The notes beneath the pieces are model-generated. The model was not told the origin of the DNA. It ran no database searches and saw nothing but the letters and a program-made list of their open reading frames with translations. From IMG/VR virus record IMGVR_UViG_3300010396_000010, positions 1 to 64,000 of that record: a stretch of 64,000 bases of DNA. One strand, written 5' to 3'. This DNA is from a virus. Both the position numbers and the translations under genes were made by a program. The number at the start of each line of letters is the position of its first letter. Within the stretch, counting starts at the first letter, position 1. Positions 32,650 through 41,104 of the stretch are shown piece after piece.

Positions 32650-33081
32650 TTACCTTGGCCCGTTGCGGAGCCATTCTTCATCAGACATGTTCGCCAGAGA
32701 CGGATCGTGCGCTTCGGGCAAGTCACTTTCGCGCAGCCCCAAGGTATTGAGGCGGTCGCCGCGTATGCCCTTGATCCAGTCATGGTAGGGCAGATCGGTT
32801 CTCGTGGGGCTGTAGGCATCGTAGGCCGTTGCTAGCCACTGGCCCTGGTCGATGCCCCCTTGCAGAAATTCCGTCGCCTCTTGCGCCTCCAAGAGTGTGT
32901 GGCAGCGCACGACACACCCATTGCTGGTCACGCGCTCCCAATGCTGCGGAATCTCCCGCGCAATGAGGCCAGCGGGGGTACGCAGTGCGCGAGTGGGGAG
33001 CAGCACCAAGAGGCAATAGGCGTTGGTCTTGGTGATTGGCGCGGCTTGCACCCGCGCCGGGAGGATGAGCAGCGATCCCAT
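32650..33081 (-). CDS. Hypothetical protein, 143 aa
   Basis: Unknown. HTLLEAQEATEFLQGGIDQGQWLATAYDAYSPTRTDLPYHDWIKGIRGDRLNTLGL in the centre. It lies between the glycosidase-bearing gene and the tube gene and could be a minor tail protein. Confidence 0.65.
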   Translation of the reverse strand: MGSLLILPARVQAAPITKTNAYCLLVLLPTRALRTPAGLIAREIPQHWERVTSNGCVVRCHTLLEAQEATEFLQGGIDQGQWLATAYDAYSPTRTDLPYHDWIKGIRGDRLNTLGLRESDLPEAHDPSLANMSDEEWLRNGPR

Positions 33082-33094
33082 CAGTGGTCCCCTT

Positions 33095-35221
33095 CTAGGC
33101 CGCGATCACCCGGACGGGTTTCAGGCGGAATTTCACGATGTCGGCGTTGGTCGCGCTGCCGGTGGTGACGGCGATGCTTTGGATGGAGGCGACATTCGGC
33201 CCCGGATTGGGTGTGGGAGTCAGCACCGTGTTGACGGTTGTCCCGCTGGGAACCGCGACGGTGAAGGTCTGCCCGGCCACGCCCAGGTTATTGGTGTAGG
33301 TGACGGTGATGGTATAGGTCGATGCGCCGATAGTGCCACCGGCATACGCTTCGACCGTGCCGCCCCCCGGTGCGGTAATGCCACCAGACTTGACGGCGAG
33401 GGACGCCGTTCCTGCCGTCAGGTTGCCGGTGCTGGCTCCGGTCGCTGTCCACACGTTGAGTGTGTCCACATTCGCGTGGGTGAAGATTTGGGCGCTGGGG
33501 ATCGGCGCGGGAACGGATGTGCCGTAGCGCCGTGCGAACGCGCCGGATGCGACGTTGAGGCAGAACTGATTGAAGGCATCCGCAAAATACTGATCAACCA
33601 CCAGCGTATTGTTCAATAGGTAGTTCGCCAGTCCAGTGTTTGCGGAAACCTGACTGCATACGAAGTCCAGCGCATCCAGAATAAAGCCGGGCCCCTTTTG
33701 CAGCAACGTAGTATAGGTGATGGTCGAAAGCCAGGTAATGAGATTGCCACTCGCCAAATTGGCTAAGGCGCTGGTACGCTGTTCAATCGTGTAGGCGGAT
33801 TCCAGCACACTTTGCGCCAGGGAATCGGTGAATGACTGGATGCGCGTGACTTCGGTGGCATAGTCGGTGTTGATGCCGGTAATGTTCGCTGGCAGCAGCG
33901 CCAGGGCATCGGTGATGGTCTGGGCAATGTTGTCACACATCGTGTTGCATTGCGTGGTGGTAAATGTCGCCATGCTTGCTACTCCTGCGAGGTACTGATT
34001 TTTCGCCGCAACGACGGCCAGCAGCGCCGTGTCGGTGGTGTTGAGTGCGCCAACGGTGGGGTCCGTCTGCGTAATACCGGCGTCGATGCCGAAATTCACA
34101 TCGGGAAATCCGGGGTTGTCATAGTTCCACAGCAATGCGCCGCCATAATGCTGCAAACTATTGGTGGGGAAGATCTGCGTGAATAGGTCGCTAAAGAAGG
34201 CGCTACGCGGGTAGAATGGCACACCCTGGTTGGTGAGGGTGTTGCGTTTATCGATGCCGATTTCCCCGACTACCAATGGCTTGCCCATCGTTTGCGCCCA
34301 TCCCAGGTATTGCTTCAATTGCGCCTGATAGGCGGCAGCGGAGGGCCAGATGAGCGTGCAATCCGCTACGCCATGTCCAGAACTGTTATAGCCGTTGGCG
34401 GCGTACAGGTGGAAGTCGGCGTAGTCGATGGTGGCGATGCTGTGCTGTGTCAGGAAATCCTCGCCATAGTACGTGCCATTGTGGACCGGATCAGTGTTGA
34501 TATAGTCATACGCCTGATTGATGCTGCCGGTACCAAGGAGGTGGTTGCTATCAATCCCCTTGATGAAGGCGCTGATCGTGGTCCACCAGCTCGTCATGGT
34601 CGCCAGGCGCGTAGAACTCAGCGTATTGGGGTTCGTATCGGTGCCCGCATTGTTGTTCTGTGTGTAGCGGAACTCGTTACCAACCTCCCAGGCAAAGATC
34701 GTGGGATCGTTCTTGTAGGCGATGCCCGACACCGTGTTCGTGCGATTGAGGATCTTGGTCAGGAACGCCTCGAACAAGGTGATGATGCCCGCCGTGTCGT
34801 GGAAATTGTCGCCAAAGGTGGTGTCTAAGCTGGTCGAGTTGGCATGGTTCCAGTATTTGACATAGGTAGGCTTGCCGCCGAAATCGTCATAGTTGTTGCA
34901 CAGCGTCAGGATCAGCTTCATGCCGATGCTGGCGGCGTTGGCAATCGCATTGTCCAGAAAGACAAAGGCCGACTCGTTCCACGATCCGCCATTCAAGCCA
35001 TATTGCATCAGCCCTGCTTGTGGGCTGGCGTTGAAAGCGTTGCCATAGGCCCAGGTGCGAACGACGGTTGCGCCATATCGCTGCATCTCTTGGAGGCGCG
35101 AGAGTTGCAGCGAGGAACTATTGGTTCCGGTCACGCCCAGATCATAGGCGTTGAAGCCGATAAACGGGAAACGCTGACTATTCAGCCAAAATTGGCCGTT
35201 GATGGCGCGAACGAATGCCAT
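33095..35221 (-). CDS. Virion-associated GH5-like glycoside hydrolase
   Basis: A 708-residue protein. Residues ~1-400 form a GH5-type TIM barrel as in endo-beta-1,4-mannanases: GFNAYDLG (22-29), ATVVRTWAYG (51-60), LILTLCNNYDDFGG (103-116), IFAWEVGNEFR with acid/base Glu183, DFHLYAANGY (269-278), and GKPLVVGEIGID with nucleophile Glu320. About residues 430-600 are helical and the last ~110 are a beta-sandwich. The gene lies among connector and tail genes, so the enzyme is probably carried on the particle and cuts host surface glycan. Start at 35221 has GAGG upstream. Confidence 0.8.
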   Translation of the reverse strand: MAFVRAINGQFWLNSQRFPFIGFNAYDLGVTGTNSSSLQLSRLQEMQRYGATVVRTWAYGNAFNASPQAGLMQYGLNGGSWNESAFVFLDNAIANAASIGMKLILTLCNNYDDFGGKPTYVKYWNHANSTSLDTTFGDNFHDTAGIITLFEAFLTKILNRTNTVSGIAYKNDPTIFAWEVGNEFRYTQNNNAGTDTNPNTLSSTRLATMTSWWTTISAFIKGIDSNHLLGTGSINQAYDYINTDPVHNGTYYGEDFLTQHSIATIDYADFHLYAANGYNSSGHGVADCTLIWPSAAAYQAQLKQYLGWAQTMGKPLVVGEIGIDKRNTLTNQGVPFYPRSAFFSDLFTQIFPTNSLQHYGGALLWNYDNPGFPDVNFGIDAGITQTDPTVGALNTTDTALLAVVAAKNQYLAGVASMATFTTTQCNTMCDNIAQTITDALALLPANITGINTDYATEVTRIQSFTDSLAQSVLESAYTIEQRTSALANLASGNLITWLSTITYTTLLQKGPGFILDALDFVCSQVSANTGLANYLLNNTLVVDQYFADAFNQFCLNVASGAFARRYGTSVPAPIPSAQIFTHANVDTLNVWTATGASTGNLTAGTASLAVKSGGITAPGGGTVEAYAGGTIGASTYTITVTYTNNLGVAGQTFTVAVPSGTTVNTVLTPTPNPGPNVASIQSIAVTTGSATNADIVKFRLKPVRVIAA

Positions 35222-35228
35222 AGGAACC

Positions 35229-35777
35229 TCACGAACGCAATTCTTTGGTGTACACCACAAAGATCGCGTGATAGGGAATGACGACGCTCGGCAACTGCAT
35301 CCCTGGCATGAGCGTTTTGGCGAAGGCGACGGTGGACGCGCCGACTGCGCGCGGGATGCCGCCGAAGATATACTGGTTGCGCTCGATGAGTTTCTTGGCT
35401 GCCGCCATTAGTCGCCCGGTGGTCATTTCCGCATCTTCGGGCAACTTGGCATTGCCAAAGATGCTGAGGCCGATCTGATGCTGGCCGCTCACGAAATCGA
35501 ACTCCTGGTCCTTTTCGGGATACTCCGAGGTCAGATGATAGACATACGCGACCGGGTAGGTGCCACCCGGTTTGCGCGGTGGTTCGCTCATCTCCACCCG
35601 TTTGAACGGTTCCAGCACCAGGGGATGATCGAGTTTGAGTGGCGTCACCACGCCGTTGAGATCCTTGGCATTGACCATGACGCCAGAGCGAAAATCTTGC
35701 TCATAGGCGTCCAGTTCCGCCTTCATGGCGGGGGACAGCAGCAGGTTCTTGGTGATTTCGATGATTTGCGTATACAT
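35229..35777 (-). CDS. Tail terminator / tail-completion-like protein
   Basis: A 182-residue protein after the HK97 gp10-like gene. EITKNLLLSPAMKAELDAYEQDF, then DFVSGQHQIGLSIFGNAKLPEDAEMTTGRLMAAAKKLIERN. Position between gp10-like and tube proteins, and the general alpha/beta look, point to the tail terminator, but sequence alone does not prove it. Confidence 0.5.
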   Translation of the reverse strand: MYTQIIEITKNLLLSPAMKAELDAYEQDFRSGVMVNAKDLNGVVTPLKLDHPLVLEPFKRVEMSEPPRKPGGTYPVAYVYHLTSEYPEKDQEFDFVSGQHQIGLSIFGNAKLPEDAEMTTGRLMAAAKKLIERNQYIFGGIPRAVGASTVAFAKTLMPGMQLPSVVIPYHAIFVVYTKELRS

Positions 35778-36301
35778 TAGGACACCGTTCCTACGCCGAC
35801 TGCGGCAGTCATGCCATAGGCGGCGGAATTGATGAGCGGAGCCACCTGCGCCAAGATCTCATCCAGGGCTTCTTGTTCCCAAGGATTCGCCACCTGCCCG
35901 CGCACCGAGGTAAAAGCGTAGCGTCCGCCTGGGCCTTGGGGGAGTGGTCCCTTGCGCCAGCGATCCGCGCCAAAGACCAGGGCGCGGGCGTTGATGGGAT
36001 AGATGCGCCCGGTGCCATTGCTGGCCGTGCCTTCGCGCAAGAAGATCAGCACGGCCTCATCTTCGGGGCGCGTGACGACAGCAAAGCCAACCTCGGAACC
36101 AAATTCTTCCAGGTGCAGCCCCGCCGCGAAGTCCCCGCTATCTTTGGGCGCATGTTCCTGAGCGATCAGTACAGCGGTATGCCCCGCCTGGAGCATAATA
36201 CCGGCAGCACGCAGTAGTGCAATGGGATCATCCCAGCGGGCGAACTGCCCTAGGAAGTTGCGCAACTGTGAGACATCAACGGTAAACGATATGCCACTCA
36301 T
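35777..36301 (-). CDS. HK97 gp10-like neck protein
   Basis: A 174-residue protein with the gp10 signature: an N-terminal helix, then AQEHAPKDSGDFAAGLHLEEFGSEVGFAVV, followed by FLREGTASNGTGRIYPI and a C-terminal helix NPWEQEALDEILAQVAPLINSA. gp10-type proteins join head and tail. It overlaps its neighbours by one base on both sides. Confidence 0.75.
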   Translation of the reverse strand: MSGISFTVDVSQLRNFLGQFARWDDPIALLRAAGIMLQAGHTAVLIAQEHAPKDSGDFAAGLHLEEFGSEVGFAVVTRPEDEAVLIFLREGTASNGTGRIYPINARALVFGADRWRKGPLPQGPGGRYAFTSVRGQVANPWEQEALDEILAQVAPLINSAAYGMTAAVGVGTVS

Positions 36302-36489
36302 TAGCCGTTCACCCAGCCGCGCACGCCGACACCGGAAATGCTGCCGATAGACGTGCCGCCCTTCTTGGTTTCCGTCTTGACACCCTTGGACATCTTGATT
36401 TTCTTGCGATGGGCATTGTGTGCCGCCGTCTTGTTCTTATTGCCATAGGCAGACTTGCCCCATCCCGTCTCGCCGGGTTTACGCCGCAT
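36301..36489 (-). CDS. Small very basic protein
   Basis: A 62-residue Lys/Gly-rich protein (KNKTAAHNAHRKKIKMSKGVKTETKKGG). AGGAGG lies before the ATG at 36489, which decides the start. Its charge suggests contact with DNA or RNA. It sits between the tailspike-like and neck genes; role unknown. Confidence 0.6.
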   Translation of the reverse strand: MRRKPGETGWGKSAYGNKNKTAAHNAHRKKIKMSKGVKTETKKGGTSIGSISGVGVRGWVNG

Positions 36490-36499
36490 GTGTCGCCTC

Positions 36500-38086
36500 C
36501 TAGTCAATCACGATGTACGTGAATCCATAGACGGTGTTGCCCTGACTCGCCGTAGGCGCGGTCTGGCAGGACACGGTAAAGTCGGTAGTGGTGGTGAGCG
36601 AGGGGTTCAGGTAGATCCCCAAGGCAATCGTTGCGCCGGTTGCCTCGTGGATCACGACTTTGGGCGCAGCGGTGAAGGCGTGGGCAAAGGTGATCTTGAT
36701 CAGTGCTGCCGCTGATGGGCTGGTGCCAGTGCCAAAGGTGACGAATCCCCGCATGGATGATCCGGTCAGCACCGCAGCGGGCGGGCTGGTCCCCGCGCCC
36801 GTTTGCATCGCCGCCGAGCAGTTCGCGGTTTCCTGATGCCGCACACGCCCCCATGCATCCACAATGAAACCGGGATTATCACTGCTATCATGGGCTTCAA
36901 TGAGGTTATTGGTTTGCCCGCCGAAGTAGCCCCTGGTGGTCAGCGGCACTTGATCCGCTGGCGGCACGACATTGACCTTGCCGACGAACTGATAGCGCGA
37001 GTTCGCACTTGGCCCCGCGTCGGCATGCTCGAAGTAGGCCAAGCGATTGAATCCGCTCGGCGTGCCGCCGATGCCGGTAGGCGACGTGGAGCGATAATTA
37101 TGAATCTCCACATCGTTGTTGTCGCCCGCGTTCGTATAGTCGATGGCGAATCCACTAAAGCCATCGCACCGAGCGCGGATGCGACAGGAGGTGGTGCCGT
37201 CACTGGCAAGACCCAGGACGATGCCACTGGATGCCACGCCCGCGCCGAAAAACCAGCAATCATCAATCTGGACGAAGCCCGCACGAATCAGGCATTGCGC
37301 GATGGTCGCGCCCTCGCCGAGGCAGCCGACCATCTTTACGGTGGTGTTGCAGTAATACTGGTAGCCTACCGCTCCGCCCCAACAGTGTGTGCCGACGATG
37401 ATAAGCCCCGTTGCCGCAGCGCCAGCGGCATAGATGCCATAGTTCGCGTTGGTCGTGCCATTGAGGAAGACCTGGCCGTTGACCATGACGCTATCATGGG
37501 GGCCATTCCAGTTGATCCCATGCCCGCCGCAGTCATGTATTTTAAAATTATTGACATGCGCTTCCATCGAGTCAACGCCAGGACTGCTGCTCGACGTGGA
37601 CCACTCCGAATAGATGCCATGTGAGGCCATATTGCGAATGCGCAGGTTTTCCAACAAGAAGCCATAGCCATAGATGCTCATGCCGCGCCCGCTGGTATTG
37701 CCCGCTTTATTGCCGTCCAGCGTCAGATCGCGGATGGCGAAGTTCGACACGCCACCAGTGGTGTTGCCCCCAACCAACGTGTCAAAGTTATTGCTTTTAA
37801 TCATGTCGCAATTGCTGCCAGATTTCAGTTTGATGACCGTATTGCCATAGCCTGTCCCCGCCAGTTCCACATTGTTATATTTGGGCAGGGAGGCGCTAGT
37901 GATATAGGGGGTGGTTTGCCCGCGCCCTGGCACCAGCACACGCCCGCCCCCTGCGGCATTGGCCGCACTGAGTGCATTGAGAAACGGCGTCGTATCATCA
38001 TGGCTGCCATCGCCCTGCGCCTGGAAGTCGCGCACATTGTAATCGCGCTGGGAGACTTGTTGTACCAGCAGTCCGGTGTTGGGCAT
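36500..38086 (-). CDS. Tailspike-like beta-helix protein (pectate lyase fold)
   Basis: A 528-residue protein. It starts with YNVRDFQAQGDGSHDDTTPFLNALSAANAAGGGRVLVPGRG, the hallmark of pectate-lyase-like phage tailspikes, then repeated beta-helix rungs (FAIRDLTLDG, FLLENLRIRNMASHGIYSE, NNFKIHDCGGHGINW) to ~residue 350. The C-terminal ~120 residues (FTAAPKVVIHEATGA, TVYGFTYIVID) look like a trimer end domain. It likely binds or cuts host polysaccharide. Confidence 0.85.
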   Translation of the reverse strand: MPNTGLLVQQVSQRDYNVRDFQAQGDGSHDDTTPFLNALSAANAAGGGRVLVPGRGQTTPYITSASLPKYNNVELAGTGYGNTVIKLKSGSNCDMIKSNNFDTLVGGNTTGGVSNFAIRDLTLDGNKAGNTSGRGMSIYGYGFLLENLRIRNMASHGIYSEWSTSSSSPGVDSMEAHVNNFKIHDCGGHGINWNGPHDSVMVNGQVFLNGTTNANYGIYAAGAAATGLIIVGTHCWGGAVGYQYYCNTTVKMVGCLGEGATIAQCLIRAGFVQIDDCWFFGAGVASSGIVLGLASDGTTSCRIRARCDGFSGFAIDYTNAGDNNDVEIHNYRSTSPTGIGGTPSGFNRLAYFEHADAGPSANSRYQFVGKVNVVPPADQVPLTTRGYFGGQTNNLIEAHDSSDNPGFIVDAWGRVRHQETANCSAAMQTGAGTSPPAAVLTGSSMRGFVTFGTGTSPSAAALIKITFAHAFTAAPKVVIHEATGATIALGIYLNPSLTTTTDFTVSCQTAPTASQGNTVYGFTYIVID

Positions 38087-38087
38087 C

Positions 38088-38552
38088 TTACACTCTCCCG
38101 ATCAAGACAATCGGCGTCGCGCCAGTATTGACATTCTGTGCGGCAACCGTAAAGAGATGCACCACTGTCACCGGCCAGTCCCACCACACCTGAGCGCCGG
38201 GGACCAGCAGAAAGGTGCTGGCGCTGGCGGCAGCATCAAGGTTGTAAAAGACATTCGCGCCGGTGTTGTTCTGGATCGTCCAATGGTTGACGGTCGCGCC
38301 AAAGGTTGCCGAGGTGTCGGTGTTTGCCACCGTCACATTGCTTGGCACCGTGACGGTGGTATTCGCCCCAGCGGTGATGTTCGTCTGTTGCACCAGCATT
38401 GGCGCGACGGGTTGCCCCGCGTTGCTGACCACCGTTCCGGCCTGGAACGCCACGAACTGCTGCCCCGCCACGTCGAACAGCCCTTGAAAGGCAACTGTCT
38501 GCCCATTACCATTACCCAGCGGCAGCGGCGCGGTATACGTGTTTGTTGTCAT
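38088..38552 (-). CDS. Hypothetical structural protein, 154 aa
   Basis: A beta-rich, Thr/Val/Ala-rich protein (AGANTTVTVPSNVTVANTDTSATFGATVNHWTIQNNTGANVFYNLDAAASAS), one base away from the tailspike-like gene. It may be a short fibre, spike adaptor or head-decoration protein; family unknown. Confidence 0.6.
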   Translation of the reverse strand: MTTNTYTAPLPLGNGNGQTVAFQGLFDVAGQQFVAFQAGTVVSNAGQPVAPMLVQQTNITAGANTTVTVPSNVTVANTDTSATFGATVNHWTIQNNTGANVFYNLDAAASASTFLLVPGAQVWWDWPVTVVHLFTVAAQNVNTGATPIVLIGRV

Positions 38553-38562
38553 ACGTCCATCC

Positions 38563-39087
38563 TTACCACTGCTGCTTGTTCATCTGAAACTGCGCCTGTT
38601 TCGGTTTGCCATCACTATTGGGGAGCAAGTTACCGGATGCATAATAAGCAACGCGATTGACGGTGGTAGCCCATCCCGCCGAGATACACCCCATTGCCAC
38701 GAGGTTAATGTCCCCGCGTTCGAGCATGCCCATCATCGCATCGTAGCTGTTTTGCAATGCCGCCGAGCGTTTGCCCAGATCTTCTTCACCCGACTCGAAC
38801 CGCGTGTGTTCCACGAACGCTGCCGCGCCGAGGGCGCACGTCTCTTGCAGGAGCGGCATGATCGCCGCCCCGGCTGGCGGAGGCACTATCACACCCGCTT
38901 TGAGCAACACGGCGTCAATTTCCCGGCTGATATAGACGAGGAATTGATGCACCTGGCGCATGTTCACCGCGTCATCGGCTTCAATCCGCATCGACACGAA
39001 GTGGGATTGCACCGCCTGGATGTCCGCGTAGACACCGTTGTTGGGCGACGTAAAGATCGTGTCGCTCACGCTATAGGGATAGGACAT
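38563..39087 (-). CDS. Head-tail connector-like protein
   Basis: A 174-residue, mostly helical protein: DIQAVQSHFVSMRIEADDAVNMRQVHQFLVYISREIDAVLLKAG, PLLQETCALGAAAFVEHTRF. It resembles adaptor proteins that join the portal (gp6/gp15-like) in its helical layout and its position after the capsid genes. Confidence is moderate. Confidence 0.5.
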   Translation of the reverse strand: MSYPYSVSDTIFTSPNNGVYADIQAVQSHFVSMRIEADDAVNMRQVHQFLVYISREIDAVLLKAGVIVPPPAGAAIMPLLQETCALGAAAFVEHTRFESGEEDLGKRSAALQNSYDAMMGMLERGDINLVAMGCISAGWATTVNRVAYYASGNLLPNSDGKPKQAQFQMNKQQW

Positions 39088-39096
39088 GGGTGCCTC

Positions 39097-39444
39097 CTAG
39101 TAGACGCAGCGCACGATGAAGAAGCGCGAGAGGGTTTGGAATGGGGCTGAGGGGGCGCTATTCCAGGTGATGGTGACGCGATAGCCATAGCCCACCGTGA
39201 AGGCATGTAAGGTGATGGTCAGGATGTTGCCCGCAAGGGACGGCGTTCCACTGACGGTTGTGCTGGTGAGGTCCGTCCACAGATCCTCGCAGTCCAGCGG
39301 CCCGCCCATGACCTTGATCACCTGGCCGTTGATGCTGCCCCCGGCAAGATAACTGGTCAGATCGACGGTCTGGATCACCTGCATGGCGCTATTGGCCTCG
39401 ATGGCCGAGAAGGGCAGTTCGAGCAGTGAACGAGTCCAAGGCAT
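39097..39444 (-). CDS. Hypothetical structural protein, 115 aa
   Basis: A beta-rich protein with VKVMGGPLDCEDLWTDLTS and FTVGYGYRVTITWNSAPSAPFQTLSRFFIVRC. One-base overlap with the gene upstream. Probably a small virion protein of the same group as the two next genes; not recognised. Confidence 0.6.
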   Translation of the reverse strand: MPWTRSLLELPFSAIEANSAMQVIQTVDLTSYLAGGSINGQVIKVMGGPLDCEDLWTDLTSTTVSGTPSLAGNILTITLHAFTVGYGYRVTITWNSAPSAPFQTLSRFFIVRCVY

Positions 39445-39893
39445 TACTGACTCCTCAGCACGACACCAACCGTGATCAGACCACTTGTCGGCTGAACCGT
39501 GAATGCCACGCGGAAACTGACGTAGGGATAGGCGTGCTGGAGATTGGCAAGAGTGCTAAACGTTGTCCAGTTCTTCGTGAGCGTATTGACCGACTGCCCC
39601 GCGCCCTGTGACTGCATATCGGAGGTGAGTCCCGTAAAACTTGCCAGCATCGTGACCGTTGCGGTCTGATCGGTTTGGTTATTGACATAGAGCAGCTTGG
39701 GACCGGAGAATTGCCGACAGTCCACCAGAATAAAGTTCGCTGCATCCGTTGACGGATCGTGGTTGGCTGTGTCTCGAATTGCCACGCCCGCTGGAGGGGT
39801 GATGTAGAATGGAGCGGCCAGTGTTGATGCAATGGCGGCTAAATCGTTCGGTGGCGCGTATCGCGTGTCCAGTGGGTTTGCGAGGGTAATCAT
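39444..39893 (-). CDS. Structural protein, paralogue of the neighbouring gene
   Basis: A 149-residue beta-rich protein. VAIRDTANHDPSTDAANFILVDC and FSGPKLLYVNNQTDQ, with a C-terminal YPYVSFRVAFTVQPTSGLITVGVVLRS. The gene at 39903-40325 has the same blocks in the same order, so they arose by duplication. A head fibre or decoration role is likely but not proven. Confidence 0.65.
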   Translation of the reverse strand: MITLANPLDTRYAPPNDLAAIASTLAAPFYITPPAGVAIRDTANHDPSTDAANFILVDCRQFSGPKLLYVNNQTDQTATVTMLASFTGLTSDMQSQGAGQSVNTLTKNWTTFSTLANLQHAYPYVSFRVAFTVQPTSGLITVGVVLRSQ

Positions 39894-39902
39894 GATGAAC
39901 TC

Positions 39903-40325
39903 CTAGCAGCTTCGCGCCGTAATATAGGTGGTGACGCTGCCGCTGGATGGGGTACTCTGTGCGATCACCCGCACACTGAGGTAGCCCAACGGGTCCATCA
40001 ACTGCGGCCACGTCTGCGGATCGATGATCTGCGTGGTGGCAGCCTTGACGAGCATCGGTGGGCCAAAGGCTACCGGATCAATCGTGGTGAGTGGCGTTCC
40101 CATCAACTGTATGCTGATGTCGGCATTCAAGCCATTGACGACAAAGACGAGGCGATAGCCACCTAGCAGCGTGCAGTTCGCAACCGCGACGCCCGCATTG
40201 GAGGTGGGGTCATAGGTGGCGGTGTCGCGGATCGCCAGTGCAGCGATCACCTGCTGCACCACCACTTTGGCCTGAGAGACATCGCCGGGATCGGTGCCGA
40301 CGAGGATGGTTCCAAGGATGGACAT
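39903..40325 (-). CDS. Structural protein, paralogue of the neighbouring gene
   Basis: A 140-residue protein. AIRDTATYDPTSNAGVAVANC, GGYRLVFVVNGLNADISI and LGYLSVRVIAQSTPSSGSVTTYITARS align with the gene at 39444-39893. Family unknown. Confidence 0.65.
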   Translation of the reverse strand: MSILGTILVGTDPGDVSQAKVVVQQVIAALAIRDTATYDPTSNAGVAVANCTLLGGYRLVFVVNGLNADISIQLMGTPLTTIDPVAFGPPMLVKAATTQIIDPQTWPQLMDPLGYLSVRVIAQSTPSSGSVTTYITARSC

Positions 40326-40346
40326 AGCGACCTCCTAGCGACGCGG

Positions 40347-40757
40347 CTAGGCGTCGTCCCCTTCTTCGTCCGTAGGCTGGGGATCATCCACTGGACCTGT
40401 GTGTTCCTCGGCCTCAGCGATGTTCGCCAGGCGTGCCGCTTCGGCGGTATCCTGGGTGCGGGCCTCGTGCGCTTCCAGGCGTGCGCGTTGCTCTGGCGTC
40501 AGGTTCAGGAACCGCTTCCAGATGTCCGACATTTCGGTTTTTGTGAGGCCGCGCATGCCCAACTGGCGTTGCGCATATGCCTGTTGTTCGAGGATTTCCT
40601 GCGCATCCGGGCCTTCGAGCCAACCGCCCTTGCGCAGTTCTTTGATTTGTTCGTCGCTGACTTCTGGGCCAAAGGTGATGCTATCGCCCTTCTGGTAGAG
40701 TTGATGATTGAGGTTGATGGGCTGCACCACCAGATGTGTGCGCTTGATACGAGCCAT
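40347..40757 (-). CDS. Hypothetical protein, 136 aa
   Basis: An acidic protein with an N-terminal strand-rich part (HLVVQPINLNHQLYQKGDSITFGPEVSDEQIKELRKGGWLEG) resembling small domains near capsid genes, followed by long helices. It may be an adaptor or regulator; not recognised. Confidence 0.6.
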   Translation of the reverse strand: MARIKRTHLVVQPINLNHQLYQKGDSITFGPEVSDEQIKELRKGGWLEGPDAQEILEQQAYAQRQLGMRGLTKTEMSDIWKRFLNLTPEQRARLEAHEARTQDTAEAARLANIAEAEEHTGPVDDPQPTDEEGDDA

Positions 40758-40771
40758 AGCGGAGTTCCTTT

Positions 40772-41092
40772 CTAGTGGCCGAGGGTGATATTGGCCGTGC
40801 GGCTCGCCGCGTCGGCTTTGAGATAGATATTCGTCGCATCCGGCGCAGCCGATTGCTGAATATTCCCTGCCGAGGTCATGACAATGCCATAGATGACGGG
40901 GGTATAGGTCAGTCCGTGCGCCACTGCGACCTGAACGGTGCCGATTGCCCCGCTGGCAAGCAGTGTGTGCAATGGCGCTGGGGTCGGCACCGCGCCGCCA
41001 AAGGTGGGCGCGGTTTGCCCTGTCGCCGCTTCCAGGGCTTCAAAGCGGCGTTCCAGGTAGGATGGCTCACTATTCGCCTGAGTATTCGGCAT
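40772..41092 (-). CDS. Hypothetical structural protein, 106 aa
   Basis: Beta-rich after a helical start (YLERRFEALEAATGQ); the end is VAVAHGLTYTPVIYGIVMTSAGNIQQSAAPDATNIYLKADAASRTANITLGH, which resembles the small H-type domain of virion proteins (HGLxxxPxxxxxxxT). It follows the capsid gene by 13 bases. Confidence 0.6.
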   Translation of the reverse strand: MPNTQANSEPSYLERRFEALEAATGQTAPTFGGAVPTPAPLHTLLASGAIGTVQVAVAHGLTYTPVIYGIVMTSAGNIQQSAAPDATNIYLKADAASRTANITLGH

Positions 41093-41104
41093 GGGGTGTT
41101 CCTC

